This document shows, in pieces, positions 34,080 through 43,129 of a DNA stretch of 64,000 nucleotides (position 1 is its first letter; each line of letters starts with the position of its first letter). The position numbers and the translations under genes were made by a program. This DNA is from Lactobacillus huangpiensis (GTDB lineage Bacteria; Bacillota; Bacilli; Lactobacillales; Lactobacillaceae). The stretch spans positions 36,202-100,201 of the forward strand of contig NZ_BPPA01000009.1 in NCBI RefSeq assembly GCF_019972815.1. The letters run 5' to 3'. The notes under the pieces are model-generated. The model did no database searches. It was not told where the DNA came from and was given only the letters and a program-made list of their open reading frames with translations.

Positions 34080-35489
34080 TTAATTATCGTATTTTTTATC
34101 ACTAATTATTTTGCCGTTGCCAATTGATTTAATCTTTTGACTGCTGTCATCGCTGTCGCCAGTTTGTTTGAAAAGTCCGCCAGTGTATAGCATCACTTGC
34201 TTATGTTCAAAATCATCGTGTTCAAAAGTGTAAGTAATCTTGTAAGTTACGCTGCTACAATTATTTGGCGCTGGAGTAATCGAAACTACAGAGCATTCCA
34301 TATTATATTCATTGATATCGTCATCCTTATCAAAACCGGAATTTTGAGAATGTAGTTCCTGATAGCCTTTATTTTCAGCACCACCAACAAAGTCATCTTC
34401 ATCTGGGGAAGTAAAATCATTTTCTAAAAGCTCTTCAGCATCATCTTTACTAATTAAGCCAGGCCATTCGGGCTTAATGACATTACTGCTGCTATCATCG
34501 TCATCTTCAAAGCCCATTTCATCATAATCAACAGTTTCTGATTTGATAGATTTACCATCAACTTTAGTAACCACATAGATCTTCATATCATCAGTTACAG
34601 GGTAATCTTTAAACACTTTCGTGCCCTTTTTATCAAGATTGCCCACTTTTTTATCATTAATGTAAATCGTGGCAGAAGGGATACTTTTAATCATGAAATT
34701 AACAGTTTTAATATTCATGTTAATTTCTTTATTAGAAAAAATAGTGGTACTTTTATCGGCAGACAACTGGTGGCCAGACGCAACTGATTTTACTTCAATG
34801 TGGTATTTACCCGGAAATAAAGGAGCAATTTTTTTATAATAGTCCTCACCACTTCCGTCAACACCACCAAATTTTTTATTGTTGACATAAATAGTAGAAT
34901 TGGCGTGATTGGTTTTAATCTGCGGTGTATAAGTCTTTAATTGCAAACAATATTTGGGGAATAAAAGTAAGTAACGGCCGCTTTGAACCAAGCTGACATT
35001 TTCATATTCATTACCGTATTTAAAAGCATCAGCCATTTTATCTGCTTCAACGTAGTGTTCCGCATAATATTCCTGAGTTGGCTTTAGAGCTGCCGTTGTC
35101 ACACGAGCATTAGGATTTTCAGAAACTACGAATTGGGATAAATCAGAATGAGGATTTTTCAAACTGGCTGCAATCTGATTAATCTGATTATTTCTTTGAT
35201 AATGATTAGAACCCCAAGCATAAAATGCCGCAAATGCGACAATCAAAACTCCCAAGCAGATTAGCAAGACCTTATTTCTTTTTTTCATGGGATGATGGAC
35301 TGAGCTCGCCGTGGCTTGTGGCTGATTGACAACTGGCTGCGCGGCAGTATTTTTCCGCTGACTGCGATATTCTTTTCTACTATGCAGGGTCTGAGGTAAT
35401 TTTTGACCACAGTTAGGGCAAAATTCCGCATTCGGTTTTACCTCTTTACCACAATTAGGACAAAATTTTTTATCATTCATTTCCTTCAC
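34080..35489 (-). CDS. Zinc-ribbon membrane protein (TcaA/YvbJ-like)
   Basis: The 469-residue protein begins with a zinc ribbon (CPNCG at residues 9-13 and again at 23-27). A low-complexity cytosolic stretch and one membrane helix at about residues 74-91 follow. The extracellular part has repeated beta modules (TIYVNNKKFGGVDG and ATIYINDKKVGNLDK are two similar copies) and a C-terminal domain of about 150 residues. This is the layout of TcaA/YvbJ proteins, which are cell-envelope proteins tied to glycopeptide response in staphylococci. It starts with GTG, five bases after the gene at 35495, so the two are coupled. Function here is unknown. Confidence 0.75.
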   Translation of the reverse strand: MKEMNDKKFCPNCGKEVKPNAEFCPNCGQKLPQTLHSRKEYRSQRKNTAAQPVVNQPQATASSVHHPMKKRNKVLLICLGVLIVAFAAFYAWGSNHYQRNNQINQIAASLKNPHSDLSQFVVSENPNARVTTAALKPTQEYYAEHYVEADKMADAFKYGNEYENVSLVQSGRYLLLFPKYCLQLKTYTPQIKTNHANSTIYVNNKKFGGVDGSGEDYYKKIAPLFPGKYHIEVKSVASGHQLSADKSTTIFSNKEINMNIKTVNFMIKSIPSATIYINDKKVGNLDKKGTKVFKDYPVTDDMKIYVVTKVDGKSIKSETVDYDEMGFEDDDDSSSNVIKPEWPGLISKDDAEELLENDFTSPDEDDFVGGAENKGYQELHSQNSGFDKDDDINEYNMECSVVSITPAPNNCSSVTYKITYTFEHDDFEHKQVMLYTGGLFKQTGDSDDSSQKIKSIGNGKIISDKKYDN

Positions 35490-35494
35490 TCTAT

Positions 35495-36346
35495 CTACAT
35501 TGAACCATTTTGCATTGACATAATTTGATTGATGATTGAATGGACCATGGAACTATAAATAATTGAATCTAAAATCATCAGACATACAAAGATAATGGCA
35601 AAAGCAATTAAGAAGCCAAAAATCTTATCATGCACTGCTCCCTGATCGCCAAATAATATAATATGCTGGCTTGCAAAGAATAAAGCTAGCATTATGATAA
35701 ATACGGCAATTACGAATTTAATACTATTTAGTCCTAAAAGCATTAGTAAAAAGAATGCGGCAGAAATAAGCAGATTGAAGTTGAACGCATGAGCACCACG
35801 ATTAATAAACTCAAAAAAGCCCAGCTGTCTGTCATAGACATACCGATAACCAGCATAAAAGCCGCCAATGACTATTGCTTCAAATATCACCAGCACCACA
35901 AATATTTCCAGCATAATGTTAAAGGGAACATGAAAATTCTCCCAGCTATTAATGTTGGCTCCCATGCGGTTAGCCCAGTTAATCAAAGTACTAACAATAG
36001 TATTGGCACAATAATATAGACCCAACTCCACAAAGGCATCTTCAATCAAAATGGTCAACCAACCGTACCAACTTGCCACATTAGGACTACTAGTACCTGG
36101 ATTGCGCCAGGAATCAACACACCATTGCCAGTAATTTTGAAATTGATCTCCGTAATTAACTGGCTCACTGGCAGCTGGAGGCTGAGGTTCGGTCTGTTTT
36201 GGCTCTACTTGGGCAGTATTTTCAACTGGATTAGTAGGCGCCTCTTCTACTTTTTGTATACTAACATTACGCAAATCATAACCGCAAGACGTACAAAAAT
36301 TGACGTCTTTTCCCATTATGGCGCCACATTGAGGACATTTTTTCAT
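35495..36346 (-). CDS. Zinc-ribbon polytopic membrane protein (DUF6574-like)
   Basis: The 283-residue protein has an N-terminal zinc ribbon (CPQCG at residues 4-8 and CTSCG at 18-22), a Pro- and Glu-rich linker to about 65, and then five to six membrane helices to the C-terminus. The NYWQWCVDSWRNPG stretch at about 70-83 is typical of such lactobacillar proteins. It is followed by the TcaA-like gene. AAGGAG precedes the ATG. A joint envelope-stress role is a guess from pairing. Confidence 0.7.
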   Translation of the reverse strand: MKKCPQCGAIMGKDVNFCTSCGYDLRNVSIQKVEEAPTNPVENTAQVEPKQTEPQPPAASEPVNYGDQFQNYWQWCVDSWRNPGTSSPNVASWYGWLTILIEDAFVELGLYYCANTIVSTLINWANRMGANINSWENFHVPFNIMLEIFVVLVIFEAIVIGGFYAGYRYVYDRQLGFFEFINRGAHAFNFNLLISAAFFLLMLLGLNSIKFVIAVFIIMLALFFASQHIILFGDQGAVHDKIFGFLIAFAIIFVCLMILDSIIYSSMVHSIINQIMSMQNGSM

Positions 36347-36656
36347 TGATAACTCCTTCTTAATTCCACTATTTTTATATATTTATTTACTACTTTAATT
36401 TTATACCACTATTTATGGATTATTGCATAGCATAAAATCCATAAAGAAATAACATACTCCCACTATTAAATTTGTTCATTGATAGTAATAGTGAGATTTT
36501 ACTAAAACGCATAATACAGAGGAATTTTAGAATTATTTATAAACACTGTCAAATACTCTTTTAATCACCATCTTATTGCAATCTTATAATATATAGTTAC
36601 GCCAGTAATATGTAGTAAACTATAAGGTATAGATATATTGTATGTGAGGTTAAATT
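36347..36656. other. Divergent intergenic region with inverted repeat
   Basis: The 310-bp gap holds the promoters of two divergent units. CTCCCACTATTA (36457-36468) and TAATAGTGAG (36486-36495) form a hairpin of unknown role. TATAAT at 36585-36590 is the likely -10 of the dehydrogenase gene. No gene is seen. Confidence 0.45.
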
Positions 36657-37619
36657 ATGAAAATTGTTAATTTAGATAGTTATGCTCTAAATCCTGGTGA
36701 TTTAGATTGGTCAGCGCTTGAAAAATTAGGTGAATGCACGTTTTACGACCGTACCCCAGTGGACGATGATGATGAAATTTTAAAGCGGATTGGGGATGCT
36801 GAAATTGTTTTGACTAACAAAACGCCCCTTGACGAAAAAGTCCTTAAGACTGTGCCCAACATCAAATATATTGGCGTGACTGCTACCGGTTACAATATTG
36901 TCGATACGACTGCAGCTCGTGAAGCTGGCATCCCTGTCACTAATATTCCTACTTATGGTACTGATGCAGTTGCCCAATTTACTTTTGCATTGCTACTTGA
37001 AATTACCAGTCAAGTTGGCTTACATAACAAATTAGTCCATGAAGGTCGCTGGAACAGCAATCCTGATTTTACTTTTTGGGCAAAACCGTTAATGGAATTG
37101 AAGGGTAAAACATTAGGACTTATTGGTTTCGGTCATATAGCAAAAAAAATGGCAGAAATTGGTCATGCCTTTTCTATGAATGTGATTTTTTGGAACCATC
37201 GTCCTAAATCAGATTTACCTGATTACGTTAAACAGGTTGAACTTGATCAACTTTATCAGGAAGCAGATATTATTAGTCTACATGTACCACAAACACCGGC
37301 AACAACTGAAATGATAAACCAAGAAGCGATTAGTCAAATGAAAGATGGCGTCATTTTAATTAATACGGCTCGCGGTGGTTTAATTAATGAAAAAGATGTT
37401 GCCGATGCTTTAAATGAAGGAAAGATTGCTGCAGCCGGAATTGATGTTGCACAAAAAGAGCCAATTCCTGCTGACAGTCCACTTCTTTCTGCTAAGAACT
37501 GTTACATTACTCCTCATATTGCCTGGGCACCACGCGAAACCCGCAATCGTTTGCTAGGAATTGTTGTTGAAAATCTGCAGGCTTTTCTAAATGGTGAAAA
37601 ATTAAATGTCGTAAATTAA
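36657..37619 (+). CDS. D-isomer-specific 2-hydroxyacid dehydrogenase (NAD-dependent)
   Basis: The 320-residue enzyme has the classical layout: a substrate-binding part at about 1-100 and 290-320, and a Rossmann fold between, with GFGHIAKKMAEIG as the nucleotide loop. Catalytic residues are visible: the Arg in NTARGGLI (about residue 239), the Glu in AQKEPIPADSPLL and the His in TPHIAWAP. It probably reduces a 2-keto acid or works on glycerate/hydroxypyruvate; D-lactate dehydrogenases of lactobacilli are a separate branch. It is a single gene followed by a strong terminator. Confidence 0.9.
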   Translation: MKIVNLDSYALNPGDLDWSALEKLGECTFYDRTPVDDDDEILKRIGDAEIVLTNKTPLDEKVLKTVPNIKYIGVTATGYNIVDTTAAREAGIPVTNIPTYGTDAVAQFTFALLLEITSQVGLHNKLVHEGRWNSNPDFTFWAKPLMELKGKTLGLIGFGHIAKKMAEIGHAFSMNVIFWNHRPKSDLPDYVKQVELDQLYQEADIISLHVPQTPATTEMINQEAISQMKDGVILINTARGGLINEKDVADALNEGKIAAAGIDVAQKEPIPADSPLLSAKNCYITPHIAWAPRETRNRLLGIVVENLQAFLNGEKLNVVN

Positions 37620-37630
37620 ATATCATAGTC

Positions 37631-37667
37631 AAAAGCCAGTAATCTTGATTGAGTTACTGGCTTTTTT
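37631..37667 (+). terminator. Terminator of the dehydrogenase gene
   Basis: AAAAGCCAGTAA and TTACTGGCTTTTTT form the stem around an 11-base loop with a long T-run. Confidence 0.9.
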
Positions 37668-37691
37668 ATTCTCAAAAATCATTTTCCGTGC

Positions 37692-37722
37692 TTGACCTTA
37701 ACGCTGCGTCAACCAATATACT
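37692..37722 (+). promoter_or_regulatory. MerR-type promoter with 19-bp spacer and operator dyad
   Basis: TTGACC (37692-37697) and TATACT (37717-37722) are separated by 19 bp, the unusual spacing that MerR-family activators need. The dyad TTGAC-N11-GTCAA (37692-37712) fills the spacer. This resembles the operators of TipA/Mta-type regulators and implies that the protein encoded at 37751 activates its own gene. Confidence 0.8.
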
Positions 37723-37750
37723 TAATTTTGCAAGTGAGGAGATTTTAAAC

Positions 37751-38515
37751 ATGTCGTATTCTATCAATGAACTAGCAAAACTAGCTGGCATTTCATCACG
37801 AACTTTAAGATATTACGATAAACAGGGACTTTTAAAAGCGCGTAGGAATCCCGAAAACAATTATCGCTATTATGAGAAAAGCGAAGTTGACCAATTGCAA
37901 AAAATTCTATTTTTAAAGCTATTTGACTTGCCACTGGAACAAATAAAACAGGTGATGCAGACTTCACCGGAAACTCAATATCAAGTTTTACGAAACCAGC
38001 GGGACAAAATAGTCGCTCAGCAACAATATCTAGATAATTTGATTAGGAATTTAGACAAGACACTTGCAACAATGAAGGGAGAAGCACAAATGACTGATAC
38101 GGAAAAATTTGCCACATTAAAAACAGAAATAATTAGCAAAAATGAAAAACAATACGGTAGGGAAATTAGGAAAAAATATGGTGACGCTCAAATAGATCTT
38201 AGTAATGAAAAGTTCAATTCTTTATCTGCAGATGAATTATCACATTTCAAAAAACTAAGTGCTGAAATTTTAACTGAACTAAAGAACTTTGATAATACTG
38301 CTGGTGTCAAACAAGATGCTGCCAAGCACCTTTTCGACTTACATAAAGAATATTTACTGACAATTTGGCCTAAAGGCCAATATTCGGCAGTGGCGCACAA
38401 GAATCTCGCCCAAATGTATGTGTGTGACCTACGTTTTAGCAAATATTATGAAGAAGCCACAGACAACCCTGACGCTGCGAGAATATTGAAAGCAATCATT
38501 GACTACTATGCGTGA
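37751..38515 (+). CDS. MerR-family regulator with TipAS ligand-binding domain
   Basis: I start at ATG 37751, which has GAGGAG nine bases upstream; the frame open from 37649 would cross the terminator and promoter. The 254-residue protein has a MerR winged helix (YSINELAKLAGISSRTLRYY at residues 3-22), a coiled-coil dimer helix at about 80-110, and a C-terminal TipAS domain at about 130-254 (LFDLHKEYLLTIWP, MYVCDLRFSKYYE). TipAS domains bind peptide-like or aromatic antibiotics. The protein should induce itself; no separate resistance pump gene is next to it, so its target lies elsewhere or it sequesters the drug. Confidence 0.9.
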   Translation: MSYSINELAKLAGISSRTLRYYDKQGLLKARRNPENNYRYYEKSEVDQLQKILFLKLFDLPLEQIKQVMQTSPETQYQVLRNQRDKIVAQQQYLDNLIRNLDKTLATMKGEAQMTDTEKFATLKTEIISKNEKQYGREIRKKYGDAQIDLSNEKFNSLSADELSHFKKLSAEILTELKNFDNTAGVKQDAAKHLFDLHKEYLLTIWPKGQYSAVAHKNLAQMYVCDLRFSKYYEEATDNPDAARILKAIIDYYA

Positions 38516-38549
38516 AGGTCTTTAATTTATATAAAACTAGTTGCAAAAT

Positions 38550-38597
38550 AAAACCTTTCAAATACAGATTCGTTAAGAATTGTTTTGAAAGGTTTTT
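38550..38597. terminator. Terminator between merR and the surface-protein gene
   Basis: AAACCTTTCAAA and TTTGAAAGGTTTTT are the arms, with T-runs on both strands, between converging genes. Confidence 0.8.
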
Positions 38598-38640
38598 GTT
38601 TTAGTAATTTATTTATATGTAAAACAACTTTACCTGCGAT

Positions 38641-39393
38641 TTAATCGTCATCTTCATCTTCATCATCAAAACCAATAATTTTGACTTTTGTAGTGTCAAG
38701 GCCATTAAAGATATCATCAGATAGTTTTATTCCCCAGCCTGTCAGATTAATTTCTTTTAAAGATGTATCACCTGAAAACATATTTTCCATACTATAATAA
38801 GCAAAAGAACTTGCGTCCCACTGACTTAAGTCAAGTTGAATCAGTTTTTTATCCTTAAAAAACATATGATCCACATATTCAGTTTTACCCGTATCTACCT
38901 TATCAAGGCCAGTAATATCCTGTAAATTATACAACCTGGCAAATAAATAAGAGCTGTCATCAGATAAAGAAATGTTGCTATCAATACTTATGTGTTCAAT
39001 ATCAGAAGGTTTAAACATATTTTTCTTTGAAACATGTTTCTTAGCATTATAAACGGCATCATAAATCGGAGTACTACCTAATTTATTACTATTTACACCT
39101 TCTTTAATATGCAAAGTTTTAGTACTAGGATCAAACTTCAAAATACAATCATTACCATATGAATAATTACTAATATCAACTTTTTTGTTAACATTGGCAG
39201 TTTTATGGCTAGTTACCGCCTTCTTGACCTTCTTCTTTGCTTTTGCGCGTTTCTTCTTTTTGGCTTGAACATTTTGGACAAGATCTGTCTTTTCAGGAAT
39301 CACATTAATAGAAACTCCACCCAAAATGCCTGCAATTACAGAACTAACTAGCAACTTACTGGTGAATTTTTTGATATTATGATTAACTTTCAT
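38641..39393 (-). CDS. Secreted BspA/DUF285-like surface protein
   Basis: The 250-residue protein has a signal peptide (about residues 8-44, cut near VQA) followed by a very Lys-rich stretch (KKKKRAKAKKKVKKA). The C-terminal half carries about two DUF285-type repeats with the typical KLIQLDLSQWDASSF and SLKEINLTGWGI pattern and a MENMFSGDTSL turn. BspA-type repeats occur in surface proteins that bind host or other bacteria. No wall anchor (LPxTG, SLAP) is visible; the basic stretch may bind the envelope by charge. The protein ends in an acidic tail (DDEDEDDD). Confidence 0.75.
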   Translation of the reverse strand: MKVNHNIKKFTSKLLVSSVIAGILGGVSINVIPEKTDLVQNVQAKKKKRAKAKKKVKKAVTSHKTANVNKKVDISNYSYGNDCILKFDPSTKTLHIKEGVNSNKLGSTPIYDAVYNAKKHVSKKNMFKPSDIEHISIDSNISLSDDSSYLFARLYNLQDITGLDKVDTGKTEYVDHMFFKDKKLIQLDLSQWDASSFAYYSMENMFSGDTSLKEINLTGWGIKLSDDIFNGLDTTKVKIIGFDDEDEDDD

Positions 39394-39504
39394 TTTTTCT
39401 TTCCTTCATAAAAAACTATTTCTTTAACCATAACTAATTTTAGATCTTTTATGCATTTATTTTCAATAAGAAAAGACATAAAGCCAATTATTTCGTATCT
39501 AGTT

Positions 39505-40263
39505 TTACTCTAAATTGCAAGAATCCAAATCTTTAAAATCATTCCGGCTCCATAACCACAATGGATTTTGCAGGTCGGTTGGCACAAATTCAGTGCCCTG
39601 CAGTTCTTTTGCCCAAGCACTAATCACAAAGGTCTGCACTTTAGAACTTTCCATTTGTTCTTTAGTAATTAAGCCTAATTTGTAACTTGCTCTGATTACA
39701 TGCCTGTCTGCAGCAATATAAATATTATTAGTGTTTTTTAAGGGAATTGCAGTGTATTTACTGAGGACATACAGCCAATAGTTACAAAGCTTATTACCAG
39801 ACAAATACGGGAACTTTTTCTTGGCATCTTTTTGCATAAAATGCCTTATTTTATTCACATCATTATCCAAGCTGTTAGTGAATTTAATAACACTACCATC
39901 AGAAAGCTCTATAAACGTTTGACATAATTTAAGCCAAATATCTGTTTGCTTGTTCTTTTGCAAAGCAAGCCGATACTTAGTCAAAGCTTTTTGTACTGAT
40001 TCATACCCAGCAGTGATCGCTTTTGCCGGTATAAAAACAAAACTAGTTTCGGGATCTCCATATGTCTTCAAGGCACTTTCCCACAAAGTATAGGAATTTC
40101 TCTGATAATTTAAAGCCATTGGCAACGTGAAATAGAGCGCATTTTCATTGGTACTTGGATCTAGGTGCGGGTTGCTATCTTCAGGTAAAGTAGTATCACC
40201 TAAATCACCATTTTGGTACATTTGATAAATTTTTCTTGCTTTTTTAAGAATTACTTCGGACAT
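39505..40263 (-). CDS. Probable HhH-GPD/AGOG-like DNA glycosylase
   Basis: This is a 252-residue protein. The C-terminal half has FPYLSGNKLCNYWLYVL, then IAADRHVIRASYKLGL, then PLWLWSR near the end. These resemble the helix-hairpin-helix glycosylases of the AGOG/Ogg kind: the Lys/Asn helix, then an acidic residue before HV (here AADRHV, compare VDTHV of endonuclease III). The N-terminal 120 residues are helical and not recognised. It directly follows a SMUG2-type uracil-DNA glycosylase gene with a 38-bp gap, which supports a base-excision-repair role. The family assignment is by pattern and moderate. Confidence 0.5.
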   Translation of the reverse strand: MSEVILKKARKIYQMYQNGDLGDTTLPEDSNPHLDPSTNENALYFTLPMALNYQRNSYTLWESALKTYGDPETSFVFIPAKAITAGYESVQKALTKYRLALQKNKQTDIWLKLCQTFIELSDGSVIKFTNSLDNDVNKIRHFMQKDAKKKFPYLSGNKLCNYWLYVLSKYTAIPLKNTNNIYIAADRHVIRASYKLGLITKEQMESSKVQTFVISAWAKELQGTEFVPTDLQNPLWLWSRNDFKDLDSCNLE

Positions 40264-40301
40264 AAATTGATAACCTCACTTATTTTTCGGACTAACGCTT
40301 A

Positions 40302-41012
40302 TTATTTACCCATCAAAGCATTCAGATATTTATGCAAATATTTCTTTTCATCTTCTGGATGATATTGTGTAATAAAACGTGGATGTTCAAGCGGAACTAT
40401 TTTTTGAAAAAACCCCCATTTTTTATTAATTTTGCTTAGTTCTTGATAATTTTGACCACTGCCTATGCAGTAACAAACGGAAGTATCAATTCCAAAGCTA
40501 ATTTGCGTTTTAAGTGCAGAAATTATAAGAGGAGTTAACATTTCTTCAACTTGTTTGTTTTCATAATAATTGCAATTTACTTGGTTACCTTTGGAATTGG
40601 TCTTGCAAATACCCACGGGACAAACAAAATTGAGATAAAAATTATGATAAAACTTGACCCTTCCACCGTATTTATCTATGACTTCATTTAAAAAATTAGA
40701 AGCTGCATTATTAACATGAAAATTTGCTATTGAAATTCCTGTTTCTTTTAGGAGATTGGAAGCATCTTCAAAGGGAACTCCTGTTATTGCCGATCCTCTT
40801 CTCGCTGGAGAACTGCCCAGTATTAAGCATCGCTTGCTAGTGTCATTGAAATATTTGTGATAGAAAATTTGAATCATTGGTAAAACTTGTTTTTTATTTC
40901 TGCCACTATAAGGATTAATTATTTTATATGGTTCAGGTAAATTAAATTTTATATTACCTAATTCCTGATCAAATTGAAAAACTTTATCTGAAAAAGTTTG
41001 TTTTTGTTTCAT
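40302..41012 (-). CDS. SMUG2-type uracil-DNA glycosylase (DUF4918 family)
   Basis: The 236-residue protein shows the UDG-superfamily motifs: CLILGSSPARRGSAITGVPF at about residues 64-83 (motif A, water-activating region and the GVPF turn), FYHNFYLNFVCPVG near 118-131, CIGSGQNYQEL, and LEHPRFITQYHPE near the C-terminus (the His-containing intercalation loop). This pattern is that of SMUG2/DUF4918 proteins, which remove uracil or damaged uracil from DNA. The gene heads a two-gene unit with the probable HhH glycosylase. Ribosome site is weak. Confidence 0.8.
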   Translation of the reverse strand: MKQKQTFSDKVFQFDQELGNIKFNLPEPYKIINPYSGRNKKQVLPMIQIFYHKYFNDTSKRCLILGSSPARRGSAITGVPFEDASNLLKETGISIANFHVNNAASNFLNEVIDKYGGRVKFYHNFYLNFVCPVGICKTNSKGNQVNCNYYENKQVEEMLTPLIISALKTQISFGIDTSVCYCIGSGQNYQELSKINKKWGFFQKIVPLEHPRFITQYHPEDEKKYLHKYLNALMGK

Positions 41013-41573
41013 AAATGCCTGCTATCATATAAAGTTACATAATTATATAAGCAAATTATAGTACATACGTTCGTAGCAATGCTAATTTTTTTAAGATTTT
41101 GAATTAAAATAAAGGATTGGTCCTACGCTTTTGGACTAAGTTCTAAACCTGTAACCAACATTGGGATGTAATGAACTCTTGCCAATGGTTTTTGTTTTTT
41201 ATCAAAAGTTAAAAGTATGTTAGAGTCAGTGAAAATTAATGCAGCTCTATTGGTTACGTTCGCTATTAACAAAGTTTGGTAAGATACTAAAGTTGTTATA
41301 TTAGCAACAGTTGAGACAATTCCAGAAATAATTCTCATAAAAATCAAAAAAGTCAAAGCTAATAACTCCGACTTTCTTTCTTGCTCAATTAATTTTTTAA
41401 AGTAAGTGATCTAAACATTCTTTTGGCATAACAGGGAAATACTTTGCAATTTCATTTCAAAATCGTGTTCCGTATTGTGTGCATAATTATCTTTAATAAA
41501 CAAAAAATCACCTTAACTTACCAACAGAAAACGCTGATATATCAAGGATATTTAATCTAACATAAACTTCTGA
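41013..41573. other. Chromosomal gap left of the integrated element, one doubtful frame
   Basis: A 77-codon minus-strand frame at 41123-41356 starts with a hydrophobic stretch and ends in LELSPKA, but has no clear ribosome site or family. It may be a gene remnant. Before the element inserted, this sequence would have followed tRNA-Thr(CGT). Nothing else is evident. Confidence 0.35.
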
Positions 41574-41587
41574 ATGCTGATTGCCAG
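41574..41587. repeat. attL: 14-bp direct repeat of the tRNA-Thr 3' end
   Basis: ATGCTGATTGCCAG here is identical to 55599-55612, which covers the 3' end of tRNA-Thr. It lies 53 bp outside the integrase stop codon, where an attachment site is expected. Confidence 0.85.
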
Positions 41588-41639
41588 TGTAGCATTAACC
41601 TTTTAAGCCTTGCTAATCTAGCATTTACAACTATTGTAT

Positions 41640-42872
41640 CTAATTTTGTGTGACTAACTGTGAGCTAACGACATTTAACATATCTTCGTTCTTATCTTGG
41701 TCAACATGAACATAAACTTTCATAAACGTTTTTAGTGAATGTCCTAACCGATAAGCTGCCCAAGGGTAACTCATACTTGGAATATTAGCTAATTTAGTTG
41801 CTATAGTATGACGACAAGTATACATACTAACACGCAAGCCACGATTATTAACGCCTATCTTTTTACAGATTTTACGCATCATGTCATTTAAGCCACGTTG
41901 ATCTATTGGCATCCCTAACGAACATAAATTATAAGTAGTTAATGCTAATAAAATATAATCCTGTTCATTATCTAAACCATATTCTTGCAATACATCTGTT
42001 TGCTTTTCTTTAAAAATCATTAATATTTGATATAAGTTTTCAGATATTGGCAAAGTTAATCTTTTAGCCCCTTTAGGTCTAGTTTTCAAATGACCATTTA
42101 GCTTCTTTGCCTTGCTATTCCAAGAATCGTTAATTTCAAACACTACTTTACCATGATCTTTAGTCAAATTAGCCCATTTCAAAGCTTGAATTTCTTGCGG
42201 TCGCATTCCTGTCTCTAAAGCAATCCAGATTGCCAAGCGACTACACCAATAATTAGGTTTTATTGACTTCAACCGCTCCTTAATATCAGTGATAATGGCA
42301 ATAATTTCTTTATCAGAAAAAACATATTTTTCATCTGGTACAGTCATTTCATCATTACGAAAGAATTTATACAAGGCTTTTATAGGAACAGGATTTTTTA
42401 CTATCTTGTCCAGTGAACTAAAGTAACATCTAATATTTTGTAATTGGCGGTCAATTGTTGTATGTGGTGCTACACTGGCATGATGTTTTTGCACATAATT
42501 ACGGGCAAACTGTCGAATATCAGTTTCAGTAATATCTTTTACTTTTTTATCACCAAAATAGTCTTTTAATAGCCTAATTGTATAAGTCCATGCTTTATAA
42601 GTAGTTGCCGATTGCCATCTACCTAACTTATGCTCGCTTTCGATAAAACTTTTATATGATTGCACTAGCGGTTGACTCAGTTCTTGGTAATTGCCGTGCG
42701 GATTAGAACGGAAATCTACCCACATTTTTTCATATAAAGCCTTAGCTGCCCGATAATTGTCGGCAACTTGACTAGGAACAGGAATAACTTTCCCAGTATG
42801 CTCATCTCTTGGTTGTATTCTTACTCGATACTTACCAGCTTTCTTTCCTTTATTAATTTTACTAATTGGCAT
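41640..42872 (-). CDS. int: Tyrosine recombinase (integrase)
   Basis: The 410-residue phage-type integrase has an N-terminal arm-binding part, a SAM-like core-binding domain at about 75-170 and the catalytic domain at about 185-395. The catalytic Arg is in LETGMRPQEIQALKW (about residue 222), H-x-x-R type residues are in YTCRHTIATKLA and RLGHSLKTF, and the Tyr is in FMKVYVHVD (about 387). It lies next to attL and probably recombines the tRNA-Thr 3' end. Its promoter side faces the excisionase-like gene. Confidence 0.95.
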   Translation of the reverse strand: MPISKINKGKKAGKYRVRIQPRDEHTGKVIPVPSQVADNYRAAKALYEKMWVDFRSNPHGNYQELSQPLVQSYKSFIESEHKLGRWQSATTYKAWTYTIRLLKDYFGDKKVKDITETDIRQFARNYVQKHHASVAPHTTIDRQLQNIRCYFSSLDKIVKNPVPIKALYKFFRNDEMTVPDEKYVFSDKEIIAIITDIKERLKSIKPNYWCSRLAIWIALETGMRPQEIQALKWANLTKDHGKVVFEINDSWNSKAKKLNGHLKTRPKGAKRLTLPISENLYQILMIFKEKQTDVLQEYGLDNEQDYILLALTTYNLCSLGMPIDQRGLNDMMRKICKKIGVNNRGLRVSMYTCRHTIATKLANIPSMSYPWAAYRLGHSLKTFMKVYVHVDQDKNEDMLNVVSSQLVTQN

Positions 42873-42936
42873 GTTTATTCTCCTTTTACTTTTAGGAAGA
42901 ACATACCCTTGATTACTTTAAATTTTACCACAATAA

Positions 42937-43125
42937 TCACCGCTTTCTGATCCAATTTACTACTTCATCATAGTTATAAAATTTCCTACCCCCTGGCGTT
43001 ATGCGGTGAAACGGCATACCTAATTTAGTTAATTTGAAAAAATAAGTATTAGAAATTTCTAACTTTTTTGCTATTTGTCGGGCATTTAATAACTCATTGC
43101 CAAACATTTTTACATCTTCTTTCAT
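42937..43125 (-). CDS. Excisionase-like small DNA-binding protein
   Basis: I start at ATG 43125, five bases after the Rep stop, with GGTGG upstream; an in-frame ATG eighteen bases further is possible. The longer frame to 43263 overlaps Rep and is unlikely. The 62-residue product is a MerR/Xis-type helix-turn-helix: LLNARQIAKKLEISNTYFFK, then GGRKFYNYDEVVNWI. Such proteins direct excision by integrases. The place between rep and int fits. Confidence 0.75.
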   Translation of the reverse strand: MKEDVKMFGNELLNARQIAKKLEISNTYFFKLTKLGMPFHRITPGGRKFYNYDEVVNWIRKR

Positions 43126-43129
43126 TGTT

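Noticed and set aside
37649..37750. N-terminal extension of the MerR protein
   Set aside because: It would be translated from upstream of the promoter and through the previous terminator; ATG 37751 has a good ribosome site.
41123..41356. 77-codon minus-strand frame left of attL
   Set aside because: No clear ribosome site or family; kept only as a note in the intergenic entry.
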